Source: Gemmatimonadota bacterium
GTDB taxonomy: Bacteria; Latescibacterota; UBA2968; UBA8231
Reading direction: 5' to 3'
Length of the DNA: 39,656 nt
Assembly (NCBI GenBank): GCA_028875345.1
Contig: JAPPEG010000311.1
Span: 1-39,656, forward strand
In this document: one piece after another, positions 25,286-33,504 of the stretch
How the letters are laid out: each line of letters begins with the position of its first letter
Position numbering within the stretch: position 1 is the stretch's first letter
Notes under the pieces: generated by a model
Databases searched by the model: none
What the model saw: the letters and a program-made list of their open reading frames with translations, nothing else
Told to the model about the DNA's origin: nothing
Made by a program: the position numbers and the translations under genes

Positions 25286-28099
25286 TTACTCGACCCCTGC
25301 AAAAACCGTGATAAAACTGGTCGTTTCCGAGCGCCCTTTACTCCCTTTCTCAAAGACGCCCGGCGCGGCTTCGCGAATGCGCTCGGTGCCGATGCGCCCG
25401 ACCCGCAACCCGACTTGGGTGGTGAGGATATACCCGAGGTATCCCGAGGTGACCGACAGTTGGACGGCGACCTGAGTCGAAGTCAAATCTCCGGTCTCTG
25501 CCGCGATTCCTCTGGCGAGCATGTCGTCTTCGTCGGCGACCAGATCGCGAAAGCGCAACAATTCGAGTCCCGTTTCGATCTTGGTATTGGGTGTCAGTCG
25601 CGTCTGGACCAACACTTGGGCGATCCCGGCCCAGTGTTGGCGTGGCTCCTCTTCCCGCAAGAATTCGCTCTGCCGGAAGTACTCGCTCTTTAGGCCGGGT
25701 CGCAGCAAAAAGGAACCCCATTCCGCGGTATAAGACGCTTTGTTGATCACACCGAGAAAACTGGTAAAATCGCGGAGGGGCCGTTCGTTGAGGTCCCTTG
25801 GATCGTCTAGCACTTGATGGTAGAAGTCGTATTTCAGCTTAGAGGTTAATTCGAGGCCCGGCACTCCGAGATGATCGACGGCGATGAACGACGAGTTGAC
25901 CCAAGTATCCGCGGCTGGCAAAATATCCGGCACCAGCGGTCGGGCCGGGGCCGTTAAGAATGGCGTTGGCGCCCGGCGATCATCTGGGATGGTGTCTTTA
26001 ACCCGCTTGAGCATTTCGAAAACCCGCACGCGTCCAAAACCCGCCCAGTTGCGGTCAAAGGTGAACAATCCATAGGTGGATTCGTTTGCTCGCTTTTGGG
26101 AAAACATGCGCTCGTCCACCCGTCCCAGCAAAAGACGCACATCTGGAGCGATGTCGAGCCCCACAAAGGCATTGTACCCGCGGCGATCGGCCTTGTAGAG
26201 ATAGTCCGGCAGCACATCGTCTTCAAAGCGGTCGATCCAGTCGTTGTTGTTGAGATCGATGCCAAAGAGAAACTCCGGACGGTCCACCGCGAATCTCAGA
26301 AAAGGTTCTTCGTAATCGGGCAAGCTATTGGGTATGGTGGCGTTGTCGTTCTGATTGAAGTCGGAGATGAAGTCGTTGTTTTCATCCCAGCCGGGAAAGA
26401 CAATATTATCGCCGACTGATTGCCCCCGGCGCACCCAATCGGGTAAACGGTCTTGATCGTCGTTGTCGTCGACGAATTCGTAGAAGGCGGTCGTAGGCGA
26501 ATCGTAGAGAATGTCACCGGAGTGGTCGACGACGAATGCCGCGGTAGTAGAATAGTCTTGGGCGATGGAATAGCCCTCGAAAAAACCGAACCACGGGTAT
26601 TGCTGCCTAGATAGGTTGAAAAAATAGGCATCGGCATGAAGCGAAGAGATTTCGTGATTGCCGCTAGCCGAAAAAATGGCGGGATTGGGATACTGAAAAA
26701 AGCGCAGATTGCGGTCCCACTCCCCGTTGAAATCAAAGCCGAATACATCTTTGCCCTCAATGGTGAAACCCCCAACCATATTGGCGGTGGGCAAGCCGTA
26801 TTCATACCGCACCCGTTGCAAGTTCGATATATCTCGCACATTGCCCTTCGCCCGCTGTAGCACAATCAAGGCGGGTTCACTTTCTTCGATGACTTGGTTG
26901 GTGATGGGCGGTGCTGGGGTGGAGCGCCGACCGGTCTGCTTGTTGGACCACATTTCTACTTTGAAGTCGTTGGCTAATACGTAGTCGAATTCGACCTTGA
27001 CAATCGAGAGTGGATCAGGACCGACGTAGGCCGGACTCTTGAAATCGTAGTTCAAGACAATGCGCTCGTCGCCGTCGGCGGCCGTGAAGCCTTCTTTGGG
27101 AAACCCGCCAAAAATGACCGGCCACTCGAGCCCCTCGCGCACCACTTGCTGGAGCGTGAAGACCGTCTCTAGCTCCGTATCAAAATTGCGGGCGGTGATG
27201 CGAATGTCGTGACTGAAAAGGGCGGCTCCTCCGATCCCGTCTGCTGGTGAGTCGTCGCTCAGCACCATGGCGATGGCGGTGACCGGTGTTGAAGACTGGC
27301 CAGCCGTTAGGCTGCCGGCGATCAGATCGCCGCTGAATACGTCCAATCCAGTATTGGCGTTGCGGGCGTCCACCAAGGTGCCGCCGAGGGTGATGAAGTC
27401 ACCCACTTGCACGGTAGCCCGTCCGCCAATGAGACTGGTGGAATTGGAGACTCTAGCCGGCTGTGTGGTCACGCCCGTAGCCGGGTCACTTATGCGCGAG
27501 GCAATGATGGTGGCTTGGTATTTATCTGCCGCGAAGTCCATCTGTAGCCCATTAAAACGAGGCTTGGAAAATGTCATGGGGGTGAGGGTGGTGCGGATCT
27601 CGTTGCCAACTGTGATCGCATAGGAAAACTGGCCCTCGGAATCGCTACTCACTGTGAGATTGTTGAACCAGTCGTTGAAGCGGCCGTCCTTAAAGATGCT
27701 GCTACCCAGGGCCTGGGGTTGGTCTTGGTGCCAGTCGTACACCAGCCATCCGCGCGTGACGTAATGGCCGTAGATATCGTAGAAGTAATTGCCTTCGAGG
27801 GCGGTATTGACATAGCGCTGGTAGGGCTGACGCGCGTAGTTGGAATATTCCCACTGACGCCACTGGTATTCGTTGTACAGTTCCTGCGGCACGTACCATT
27901 TGCGCACCGACGGGTCGAGCGCCCCGAATAGGACCCCCGGGCCGCGGGGTTCAAAGCTCACCTCACCGCCGCGCTGGGTCCCGAGGCGAGATCCGTAGTC
28001 CTGGGCCTCCGAGCCGCCAACACCGAGCAAAAGCGACAACAGCAGGAAGAATCCCCTCAGCTCATTTCGGTTTGCCCATAGGCCCAATGCAGATGACAT
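25286..28099 (-). CDS. Probable outer-membrane protein with acidic DxNNNxW block, copy A
   Basis: 937 aa from the ATG at 28099, with GAGG upstream; a GTG two codons earlier is less likely. A signal peptide (GFFLLLSLLLGVGGSEAQ) follows a basic stretch. Landmarks shared with copy B are QWEYSNYAR, VTRGWLVYDWHQDQP, LTPMTFSKPRFNG, and the block at ~545-650 with DDNDDQDRLPDW, GWDENNDFISDFNQND, SLPDYEEPFLRFAVDRPEFL, FGIDLNNNDWIDRFEDDVLP and YKADRRGYNAF. The C-terminal third has alternating amphipathic strands (YLGYILTTQVGLRVGRIG) and ends SFITVFAGVE. It follows the 747-aa secreted paralogue by 17 bp. No known family recognised; a beta-barrel or beta-rich surface partner of the secreted proteins is the working idea. 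Confidence 0.68.
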   Translation of the reverse strand: MSSALGLWANRNELRGFFLLLSLLLGVGGSEAQDYGSRLGTQRGGEVSFEPRGPGVLFGALDPSVRKWYVPQELYNEYQWRQWEYSNYARQPYQRYVNTALEGNYFYDIYGHYVTRGWLVYDWHQDQPQALGSSIFKDGRFNDWFNNLTVSSDSEGQFSYAITVGNEIRTTLTPMTFSKPRFNGLQMDFAADKYQATIIASRISDPATGVTTQPARVSNSTSLIGGRATVQVGDFITLGGTLVDARNANTGLDVFSGDLIAGSLTAGQSSTPVTAIAMVLSDDSPADGIGGAALFSHDIRITARNFDTELETVFTLQQVVREGLEWPVIFGGFPKEGFTAADGDERIVLNYDFKSPAYVGPDPLSIVKVEFDYVLANDFKVEMWSNKQTGRRSTPAPPITNQVIEESEPALIVLQRAKGNVRDISNLQRVRYEYGLPTANMVGGFTIEGKDVFGFDFNGEWDRNLRFFQYPNPAIFSASGNHEISSLHADAYFFNLSRQQYPWFGFFEGYSIAQDYSTTAAFVVDHSGDILYDSPTTAFYEFVDDNDDQDRLPDWVRRGQSVGDNIVFPGWDENNDFISDFNQNDNATIPNSLPDYEEPFLRFAVDRPEFLFGIDLNNNDWIDRFEDDVLPDYLYKADRRGYNAFVGLDIAPDVRLLLGRVDERMFSQKRANESTYGLFTFDRNWAGFGRVRVFEMLKRVKDTIPDDRRAPTPFLTAPARPLVPDILPAADTWVNSSFIAVDHLGVPGLELTSKLKYDFYHQVLDDPRDLNERPLRDFTSFLGVINKASYTAEWGSFLLRPGLKSEYFRQSEFLREEEPRQHWAGIAQVLVQTRLTPNTKIETGLELLRFRDLVADEDDMLARGIAAETGDLTSTQVAVQLSVTSGYLGYILTTQVGLRVGRIGTERIREAAPGVFEKGSKGRSETTSFITVFAGVE

Positions 28100-28116
28100 G
28101 CTCACCTCGTAGGCTT

Positions 28117-30360
28117 TTAATAGACAACGCCGACCGCACCGAGCCTTCTGTCAGTGCCGGTATCGGCGTTTAGCGTAACGGTGTATATGTAATGCCCCGG
28201 AGTCACGAGCTGACCCTCATCATCGGTGCCCTCCCAAGCAATGGCAAAACGCCCGCTGGTCTGTTTTTCCATTTGCAGAGATTTGATCGATCGGCCGGCC
28301 AAATCAAATAGTTCGATCTCGACGAGAACGGGACTAGCTATGTTGGTAATATCGTAGTGAATAGCAGTGCGGTCGTTGATTTGATCCCCATTGGGTGTAA
28401 ATACGGCTGGCTCAGCGCGCACATTGGTCAATAGATCGTCGCTTATGGCCACCTCTACGGTCAGGTTGGTGGAAACAGGAGCGCCAATGCGGGCTAGATC
28501 GGGGTCTACTAGTGTTCCTCGTCCCAAATCCGCCGCATTGCCCGCGAGTATATTTTGTCCCACTGCGCCGACTTCGGTATTGAACGCTCGAGCCGAGAAT
28601 ACCGTGCCAAAACGCAAAACCGCTGTTGCGAATTCTACCTTGACGAGCGCATCATTTTCGTTTACTGGCGGCAATTGCAAAAGTAGGCCATGGTCTGAGA
28701 CGGCCAACACTGCAAAGCCGCTGCCTGCTTCGACGGGGAGATCGTCCAATGAGCGCGCTGAAAAATCGGCCGATTCGATCTCGCCATTGGGCCCGTGGAC
28801 CTCTACCATGCCAATGGACTCCACCTCGAGCGGCGTCTCGATTTCCAATTGGTCAAAACCGGCCGTTGTCTGACCAATCTTCGCCAGGACGGCGTAGGTG
28901 AAGACAGTCGCTGCACCGACGTCGGCGTGCCGGGGAAACACTTCTCCGATGAGGGTGTCGGCCAGAGCTGGCGTGGACAGATCAAAGGCCAAGGCCCCCA
29001 AGCCGGAGGCCGCGTCAAAGCCCCGGCTGGCAAACCCAACCATAAATTGAAAATAGCGGCGGGGACTGGGAGAGAGGATCGGCGTTCCCGACCCGGGCGT
29101 TCCCAAGGCTTGGGCCTCGACTATACCGGCGGCCGAGTACGGGGGAGACCAAGGACTCCAGTTCGTCAGATCATCGCGAATCGGCCCCTTCTCTTTGAGC
29201 TTGCCGTACTCGGCTTGCGAAATCTCGAGCTGTGCTCGCAACTCCAGTGGCAACTGGGTCCAGGCCAAAAGCGCCTCTTCTCCGCTCAGCAAATCGTCCT
29301 CCAGTTCGGTTTCGACCAGAGTTCTAAGTTCATCGTCTTCCACGTCTTGAGGACGCTTCCAGGGCACTTTGACCCGAATTTCTTCCAGATTCGACACGCC
29401 CCCCACCGTGCGGCTCACCTCGGTCAGTCCGATACTCTGGATGCCAACTCGGGTAAACTCGACCGGCTCGGGGTCCATGCCCGTGCGCGTGCGAATTTGC
29501 ACGTCCGAGAGCACGGAGTCACCGATGGTTTCTTGGAGCCAGCGCAAGTGGCCCAGCAAGGCTGGCTCGCCAAAATCGAATACATTGGATAGATAGGTCG
29601 CCTGCGGCACAAATCCCTCGGCAAAAACTTGGAACTCGGCAATCTCGAAGTCGGCTGTCGTAAGCGATTTGAAGCGTATCTGGCGCACGAATTGGGTGGG
29701 GATGCTCAGATCGACGACCGCTTCCTCGTTCTGGCCTTCGAGGGCGATTGTCGTCCATATCGGCCGATTGTTGAGATAGGATTCGGGCCGGCCGTCATTG
29801 ATAAAAATCTCGTACCCCTTGATAAAATCGTTCTGAAAGGGAAAGTCAGGTGCCGGCAGTTCGGGAGCGGCATTGCGGGGAAAAAATCGGATGCGATTGA
29901 CGGCGAATAGGGCGTTGAGATCGAATTCTAAGATCAGACCGAGCGCACCGGCACTGGAGGCGCTGGAAGTAGCTCTTACTTCCAACGCTGTTTGACCGTC
30001 GGCGTCGATCAATTTTTTGTAATCGTTTTTGAAGCTGACTTGGGCACTGGGGATGGGACTGCTGATCGAGCCGCCGCGCTCTTTGCTGGTGAGGCCGATG
30101 AGAATGTTGTCGGTCGTGTCAACCCTTTGCGGAAAAATCCACCCGGGAAAATCAATGGACTCGAAGTCGATCACTCCACCGGGGGTATTGGTTTGATTGA
30201 CGGTGGACTCATCCAAGATCGCCGTCGCCGCAATGGTCCCACCCCCTTCTTGCCACGGCAGTGATCCACTGCTGCCAATTAGGACGGTTTCTTCGACCGC
30301 GCTCCCGATATTTGCCGCGCTCAGACAAGAAATCACGAGCAAGAGGATTCTCTTTTTCAT
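28117..30360 (-). CDS. Secreted modular protein with FlgD/CHU_C-like C-terminal domain (paralogue 1 of 3)
   Basis: 747 aa with signal peptide MKKRILLLVISCLSAANIGSA and AAGGGA 6 bp before the ATG. The order matches the 668-aa paralogue: KERGGSISSPIPSAQ, discoidin-like VNRIRFFPRNAAPELPAPDF, ATYLSNVFDFGEPALLGHLRW, an extra charged helical insert (~330-400), SPSPRRYFQFMVGFAS, LIGEVFPRHADVGAATVFTY, GFDQLEIETPLEVESIGMVE, AVLRFGTVFSARAF, AGNAADLGRG, then VFTPNGDQINDRTAIHYD to TPGHYIYTVTLNAD, ending GAVGVVY. First of the five large surface genes and 45 bp downstream of the GT39/TPR gene. Function is unknown; adhesin, S-layer-like or polymer-binding roles are all open. Confidence 0.75.
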   Translation of the reverse strand: MKKRILLLVISCLSAANIGSAVEETVLIGSSGSLPWQEGGGTIAATAILDESTVNQTNTPGGVIDFESIDFPGWIFPQRVDTTDNILIGLTSKERGGSISSPIPSAQVSFKNDYKKLIDADGQTALEVRATSSASSAGALGLILEFDLNALFAVNRIRFFPRNAAPELPAPDFPFQNDFIKGYEIFINDGRPESYLNNRPIWTTIALEGQNEEAVVDLSIPTQFVRQIRFKSLTTADFEIAEFQVFAEGFVPQATYLSNVFDFGEPALLGHLRWLQETIGDSVLSDVQIRTRTGMDPEPVEFTRVGIQSIGLTEVSRTVGGVSNLEEIRVKVPWKRPQDVEDDELRTLVETELEDDLLSGEEALLAWTQLPLELRAQLEISQAEYGKLKEKGPIRDDLTNWSPWSPPYSAAGIVEAQALGTPGSGTPILSPSPRRYFQFMVGFASRGFDAASGLGALAFDLSTPALADTLIGEVFPRHADVGAATVFTYAVLAKIGQTTAGFDQLEIETPLEVESIGMVEVHGPNGEIESADFSARSLDDLPVEAGSGFAVLAVSDHGLLLQLPPVNENDALVKVEFATAVLRFGTVFSARAFNTEVGAVGQNILAGNAADLGRGTLVDPDLARIGAPVSTNLTVEVAISDDLLTNVRAEPAVFTPNGDQINDRTAIHYDITNIASPVLVEIELFDLAGRSIKSLQMEKQTSGRFAIAWEGTDDEGQLVTPGHYIYTVTLNADTGTDRRLGAVGVVY

Positions 30361-30405
30361 GTCAGTCCCTTTTCAGTGAAACTAAGCGAGCGCGCGGCCA
30401 CAAAT

Positions 30406-32298
30406 TCACTGACGGTCGGGAATGTACAGAAACGGCAACTGCTGCTCAACCGCCTTGTTGCGCGGCAATGCCCCCTTTCCATAAAGGTTTCTGAGGCGCT
30501 GGGCCTCCGCGGGATGGTATTTAGACGCGATTTCCAGCACTCGCTCCGCCTTGGGGGCCTGATCTTGTTGCAAGTACAGATCGATCAACTCGCCATAAGA
30601 GCTGTAAAAATTAAAGGCCGAGGGATTGCGGCGGAGGGCGGTTTCGTAGGCTTTTAGAGCTTGGTCGTTTTCCCCGAGTTGGCGGTGGGCCCGGGCCAAG
30701 CTGATCCACACCATTACTTTTTGCGGATAAACCCTCAACACTCGTTGAAAAGTGGGGATCGCAGCACCGACTTGGCCCTGGGCGGCCTGCACAGATGCCA
30801 AATTGTACCACGCCTGCCAGTAGGCCGAATCAAAGTACACGGCCCGCTCGAATGCCGCTTGCGCTCTTTCCAGTTCGCCCTCTTTGGCATAGGCATTGCC
30901 CAGATTGTAGTGGACGGCGGCGTCGCCCTCCATATTCATTGGCGTCAGATCCACATTGGCGAACACCATACAAACGATCACTCCTGCGGCCATGGCGGCA
31001 GCAGCCGAGAAACGGCGCATTCGCAGGGCATTCGCAGCGCAGTACCCACCATAAGCGGCGTACACCAGTAGCAGGGGAATAACCGGCAGGCGATAACGCG
31101 CTGTTACGAAAAAGGCGATGACGGAAAGGGCGTACAGCGCGACAAACAAAAAGGGCAAGGAGAAAGCGCGATGGCGAATGACCAGTGCAAGGCCCACCAG
31201 CGCCAGAGGACCAACCAGACCGAAGGGAAAGGCAATGCCCCATTTCCACATAGTCGCGCTCAAGATGGCTGTATAATGACGCCAAAAATACAGATCCTGA
31301 TTGCGGCCAATTTCATCGCCCTGCCAGAAAAGGTGGGTTTTTTGGGCCAGTAGGACCATATAATCAACGGGTTGGGTGACTATGTACTCGCGGGCTTTAT
31401 CCATGTAAAAATCGGATTGTTGCACCAGCCGTTCGGCTTGGGTTTCGACCTTGGATTGGTCCAACAGTTCGTACCATTCCCACCCTGGACGGATATTCAC
31501 TGTGCGCTGGTAATCCGGATTATTGCCAAGGTAGAAATTGATGCCGGCATTGGCAGAGATGAGCACGGCATCGCCACCAATGGTGTAGTTGCGCAGGGTC
31601 ACTGGGGCGATGGCTAGGAGTAAACCCAACAGAAAGGCGCTGGGCAGGCGCAGTTGCTCCAGCGAAGACCGGTTCTGCTTGCGGATCTCGTAGCAGACGT
31701 AGATAGCGGCCCCGAGCGCGAAGCTGAGCACAGTGGCCACCGTCAGAACGGCCAGACCAAACACCAAACCCGCCCCGGCAAATCGCAAAAAAGAGGGACG
31801 ACGAAGGGCCCTAAGCAGCAGCGCCAATCCCGCCATATTGAGAAAAGTACCCATCGTGGCCGGAAGTATTTCGCCGTCAAAAAAGATCAGCGGGCCATAG
31901 AGAGCGGCAGCGCAGGCCGCCGCTGTGCCGACTGCGGCATTGAAAAGCTGCCGTCCTAGCGACCAGGTCAGGACGCAGAGCAAAGCGCCGCACAGCGCCT
32001 GAAAAAAGCGCACCGCGTAAAAAAATAGATCGGGAGAGAGAGCGTATAACAGGCCCAGCACATAGGGATATAGAGGCGGTTGCCAGAAGGCTTCCCGCCC
32101 CTGTCCCAGCCAGTTTCCCGCTGCTAGGTCCTGGGCGTGCTCTACGTAGGTGAGGCCGTCGACGGGAGGGTGGGCAAACAGGGGACTGGTCTCGATCTGG
32201 AAAATGTAGGCCACCCGAATGGCCAAAGCTAGGACGAATACGCCCCACGGAATAGAGAAAGTGCCAAAAGATTCGGCTTGTGTGTGTTTTTTAAACAA
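30406..32298 (-). CDS. GT39-like (ArnT/PMT) polytopic glycosyltransferase with C-terminal TPR repeats
   Basis: 630 aa. About 10 hydrophobic helices in residues 1-450. The first periplasmic loop carries SPLFAHPPVDGLTYVEHAQD, with D47 in the place of the catalytic acidic residue of PMT/ArnT-type enzymes, then AFWQPPLYPYVLGLLYAL, the family's PP-x-Y segment. Residues ~470-620 hold four or five TPRs (AAVHYNLGNAYAKEGELERA, WYNLASVQAAQGQVGAAIPT). Such enzymes use polyprenyl-phosphate sugars to glycosylate proteins or lipids at the outer face of the inner membrane. The start is TTG with no clear ribosome-binding site. It heads the surface-protein train, so glycosylation of the downstream secreted proteins is a fair inference, not shown. 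Confidence 0.8.
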   Translation of the reverse strand: MFKKHTQAESFGTFSIPWGVFVLALAIRVAYIFQIETSPLFAHPPVDGLTYVEHAQDLAAGNWLGQGREAFWQPPLYPYVLGLLYALSPDLFFYAVRFFQALCGALLCVLTWSLGRQLFNAAVGTAAACAAALYGPLIFFDGEILPATMGTFLNMAGLALLLRALRRPSFLRFAGAGLVFGLAVLTVATVLSFALGAAIYVCYEIRKQNRSSLEQLRLPSAFLLGLLLAIAPVTLRNYTIGGDAVLISANAGINFYLGNNPDYQRTVNIRPGWEWYELLDQSKVETQAERLVQQSDFYMDKAREYIVTQPVDYMVLLAQKTHLFWQGDEIGRNQDLYFWRHYTAILSATMWKWGIAFPFGLVGPLALVGLALVIRHRAFSLPFLFVALYALSVIAFFVTARYRLPVIPLLLVYAAYGGYCAANALRMRRFSAAAAMAAGVIVCMVFANVDLTPMNMEGDAAVHYNLGNAYAKEGELERAQAAFERAVYFDSAYWQAWYNLASVQAAQGQVGAAIPTFQRVLRVYPQKVMVWISLARAHRQLGENDQALKAYETALRRNPSAFNFYSSYGELIDLYLQQDQAPKAERVLEIASKYHPAEAQRLRNLYGKGALPRNKAVEQQLPFLYIPDRQ

Positions 32299-32334
32299 TT
32301 TAATGCCAGTGATATAGATGTTTTATCAACACAA

Positions 32335-32364
32335 ATTATACATTTGCTGCGTCCCGATTGGCCA
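32335..32364 (-). promoter_or_regulatory. Candidate promoter for the GT39/surface-protein train
   Basis: Read on the - strand, TATAAT (32335-32340) is a perfect -10 and TGGCCA (32359-32364), 18 bp upstream, is a 4/6 match to the -35. The site is about 37 bp upstream of the TTG start of the GT39-like gene, in the divergent intergenic region. Sequence evidence only. Confidence 0.4.
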
Positions 32365-32375
32365 TTAAGAAAACA

Positions 32376-32408
32376 TTGACTTGCAGTCTATAGATGGTTA
32401 TCTATACT
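32376..32408 (+). promoter_or_regulatory. Candidate promoter for the secreted CBM9-like gene
   Basis: On +, TTGACT (32376-32381) with TTATCT (32398-32403) 16 bp on, or TTGCAG (32381-32386) with TATACT (32403-32408) 16 bp on, are overlapping candidate promoters about 55 bp upstream of the ATG at 32463. Back to back with the candidate - strand promoter. Confidence 0.35.
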
Positions 32409-32462
32409 AAACAGTTGCCAACCAATCCATAAGCTCTCTTGCCCTTCCACAAGGAGGAACCT

Positions 32463-33380
32463 ATGAGCAAGCTCTTAAAGGGTGTTGTGTCCTTTGCCAT
32501 AGCATTTGGATTCACCACATCCGCTGGTGCCCACGATCCGCCGGGCGTGATCTTCGAAATGTGGCAATGGCCCTCTTCGCACTTACCGGTTCTGGATGCC
32601 GATTTGTCTGAGTGGGAGGTCGTGCCAGAGGAGTTGTGGATCACCGAACAGGATCTAAACAACCTCTTAATCACCCAAATTGATGTCACGGATACCGAGC
32701 CGGATGCGTCTGATTTAGCCGTGCGTTTTACGTTTGGCTGGAACGACGAAACCGAGCGTATCTACTTAGCGTATGACCGCTACGATGACTATTGGAGCCA
32801 CCAGCGCGACGATATCGAACTGGCCGTCGATGCCGATCATTCGGGCGGGCTCTACTGGAGTTCGGAAGGGCAGAGCGATGAAGAAGCGCAACGTCAGCGC
32901 AACCGCCACGCCCAGATTTCCCACTTCTTCTTCCACAGCAAAACGGAAGAGGTTGGAGTACCTTGGAACTGGCACTGGATGACCCAGGCCGATTGGTATC
33001 GGGGGGAACCTTATTCCGATGGTGCCTATCAGTGGACCGAGCCCGAACTGGGCCAGGAATACAACTGGCAGATTGAGCTGTGGCACGTGTGGTGGGACGA
33101 TTTTAACTGGCAAGATCCCGAAGGCAGTATTATCCACGATCTGCAAGAAGGGGAGATCATCGGCTTGGCAGCCCGCCACAAGGACGGGGATGTGGGCCTG
33201 TGCTGCGGCAATGAAGAGACCGGCGAAGTCTTCTCCGACTGGGCCCTCAATTTCAATGAATCTTCCGAAAACGCCGACTTCCTACCGGACTGGATTCTCT
33301 TGCCGGTCAACGAGGAACTGCTAGCGACGTCCGTCGAAAACGATACTTGGGGCCATATCAAGGCATCTTTCAGTCGGTAA
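32463..33380 (+). CDS. Secreted CBM9/DOMON-like beta-sandwich protein
   Basis: 305 aa from the ATG at 32463, which has a near-perfect ribosome-binding site (AAGGAGG, 32451-32457). The signal peptide is MSKLLKGVVSFAIAFGFTTSAGA. The mature start LPVLDADLSEWEVVPEELW is the usual opening of family 9-like carbohydrate-binding or DOMON-like domains (LDG-x-L-x-EW), followed by FTFGWNDETERIYLAYDRYDD, IELAVDADHSGGLYW and a C-terminal DWALNFNESSENADFLPDWI. Very rich in Trp, Asp and Glu; the protein is strongly acidic. Only two Cys, adjacent (LCCGN). There is no catalytic signature and no anchor, so a secreted or periplasmic binding protein is likely. It stands alone, between its own promoter region and a strong stem-loop. 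Confidence 0.72.
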   Translation: MSKLLKGVVSFAIAFGFTTSAGAHDPPGVIFEMWQWPSSHLPVLDADLSEWEVVPEELWITEQDLNNLLITQIDVTDTEPDASDLAVRFTFGWNDETERIYLAYDRYDDYWSHQRDDIELAVDADHSGGLYWSSEGQSDEEAQRQRNRHAQISHFFFHSKTEEVGVPWNWHWMTQADWYRGEPYSDGAYQWTEPELGQEYNWQIELWHVWWDDFNWQDPEGSIIHDLQEGEIIGLAARHKDGDVGLCCGNEETGEVFSDWALNFNESSENADFLPDWILLPVNEELLATSVENDTWGHIKASFSR

Positions 33381-33404
33381 AAGCTCCAACCATTTAATTT
33401 TTTG

Positions 33405-33450
33405 CTACAAACTCTCCCGTTGGCTCTGGCTACAGCGGGAGAGTTTGTAG
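33405..33450 (+). terminator. Perfect 15-bp stem-loop after the CBM9-like gene
   Basis: CTACAAACTCTCCCG (33405-33419) and CGGGAGAGTTTGTAG (33436-33450) are exact reverse complements, separated by a 16-base loop. It starts 24 bp after the stop codon at 33380. The T-run (TTTTTT) is before rather than after the stem, so it is not a textbook intrinsic terminator. Termination or mRNA 3'-end protection are both plausible. Confidence 0.55.
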
Positions 33451-33504
33451 TATTGGTCCCAGTTCGATGCCGGCCCAACTCATAATCTGTGAACGAACCG
33501 AGAG

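Noticed and set aside
17456-30360. Naming the locus a type IX secretion system
   Set aside because: Only the end domains resemble type IX sorting modules; no SprA-, PorV- or PorU-like gene is in the window.
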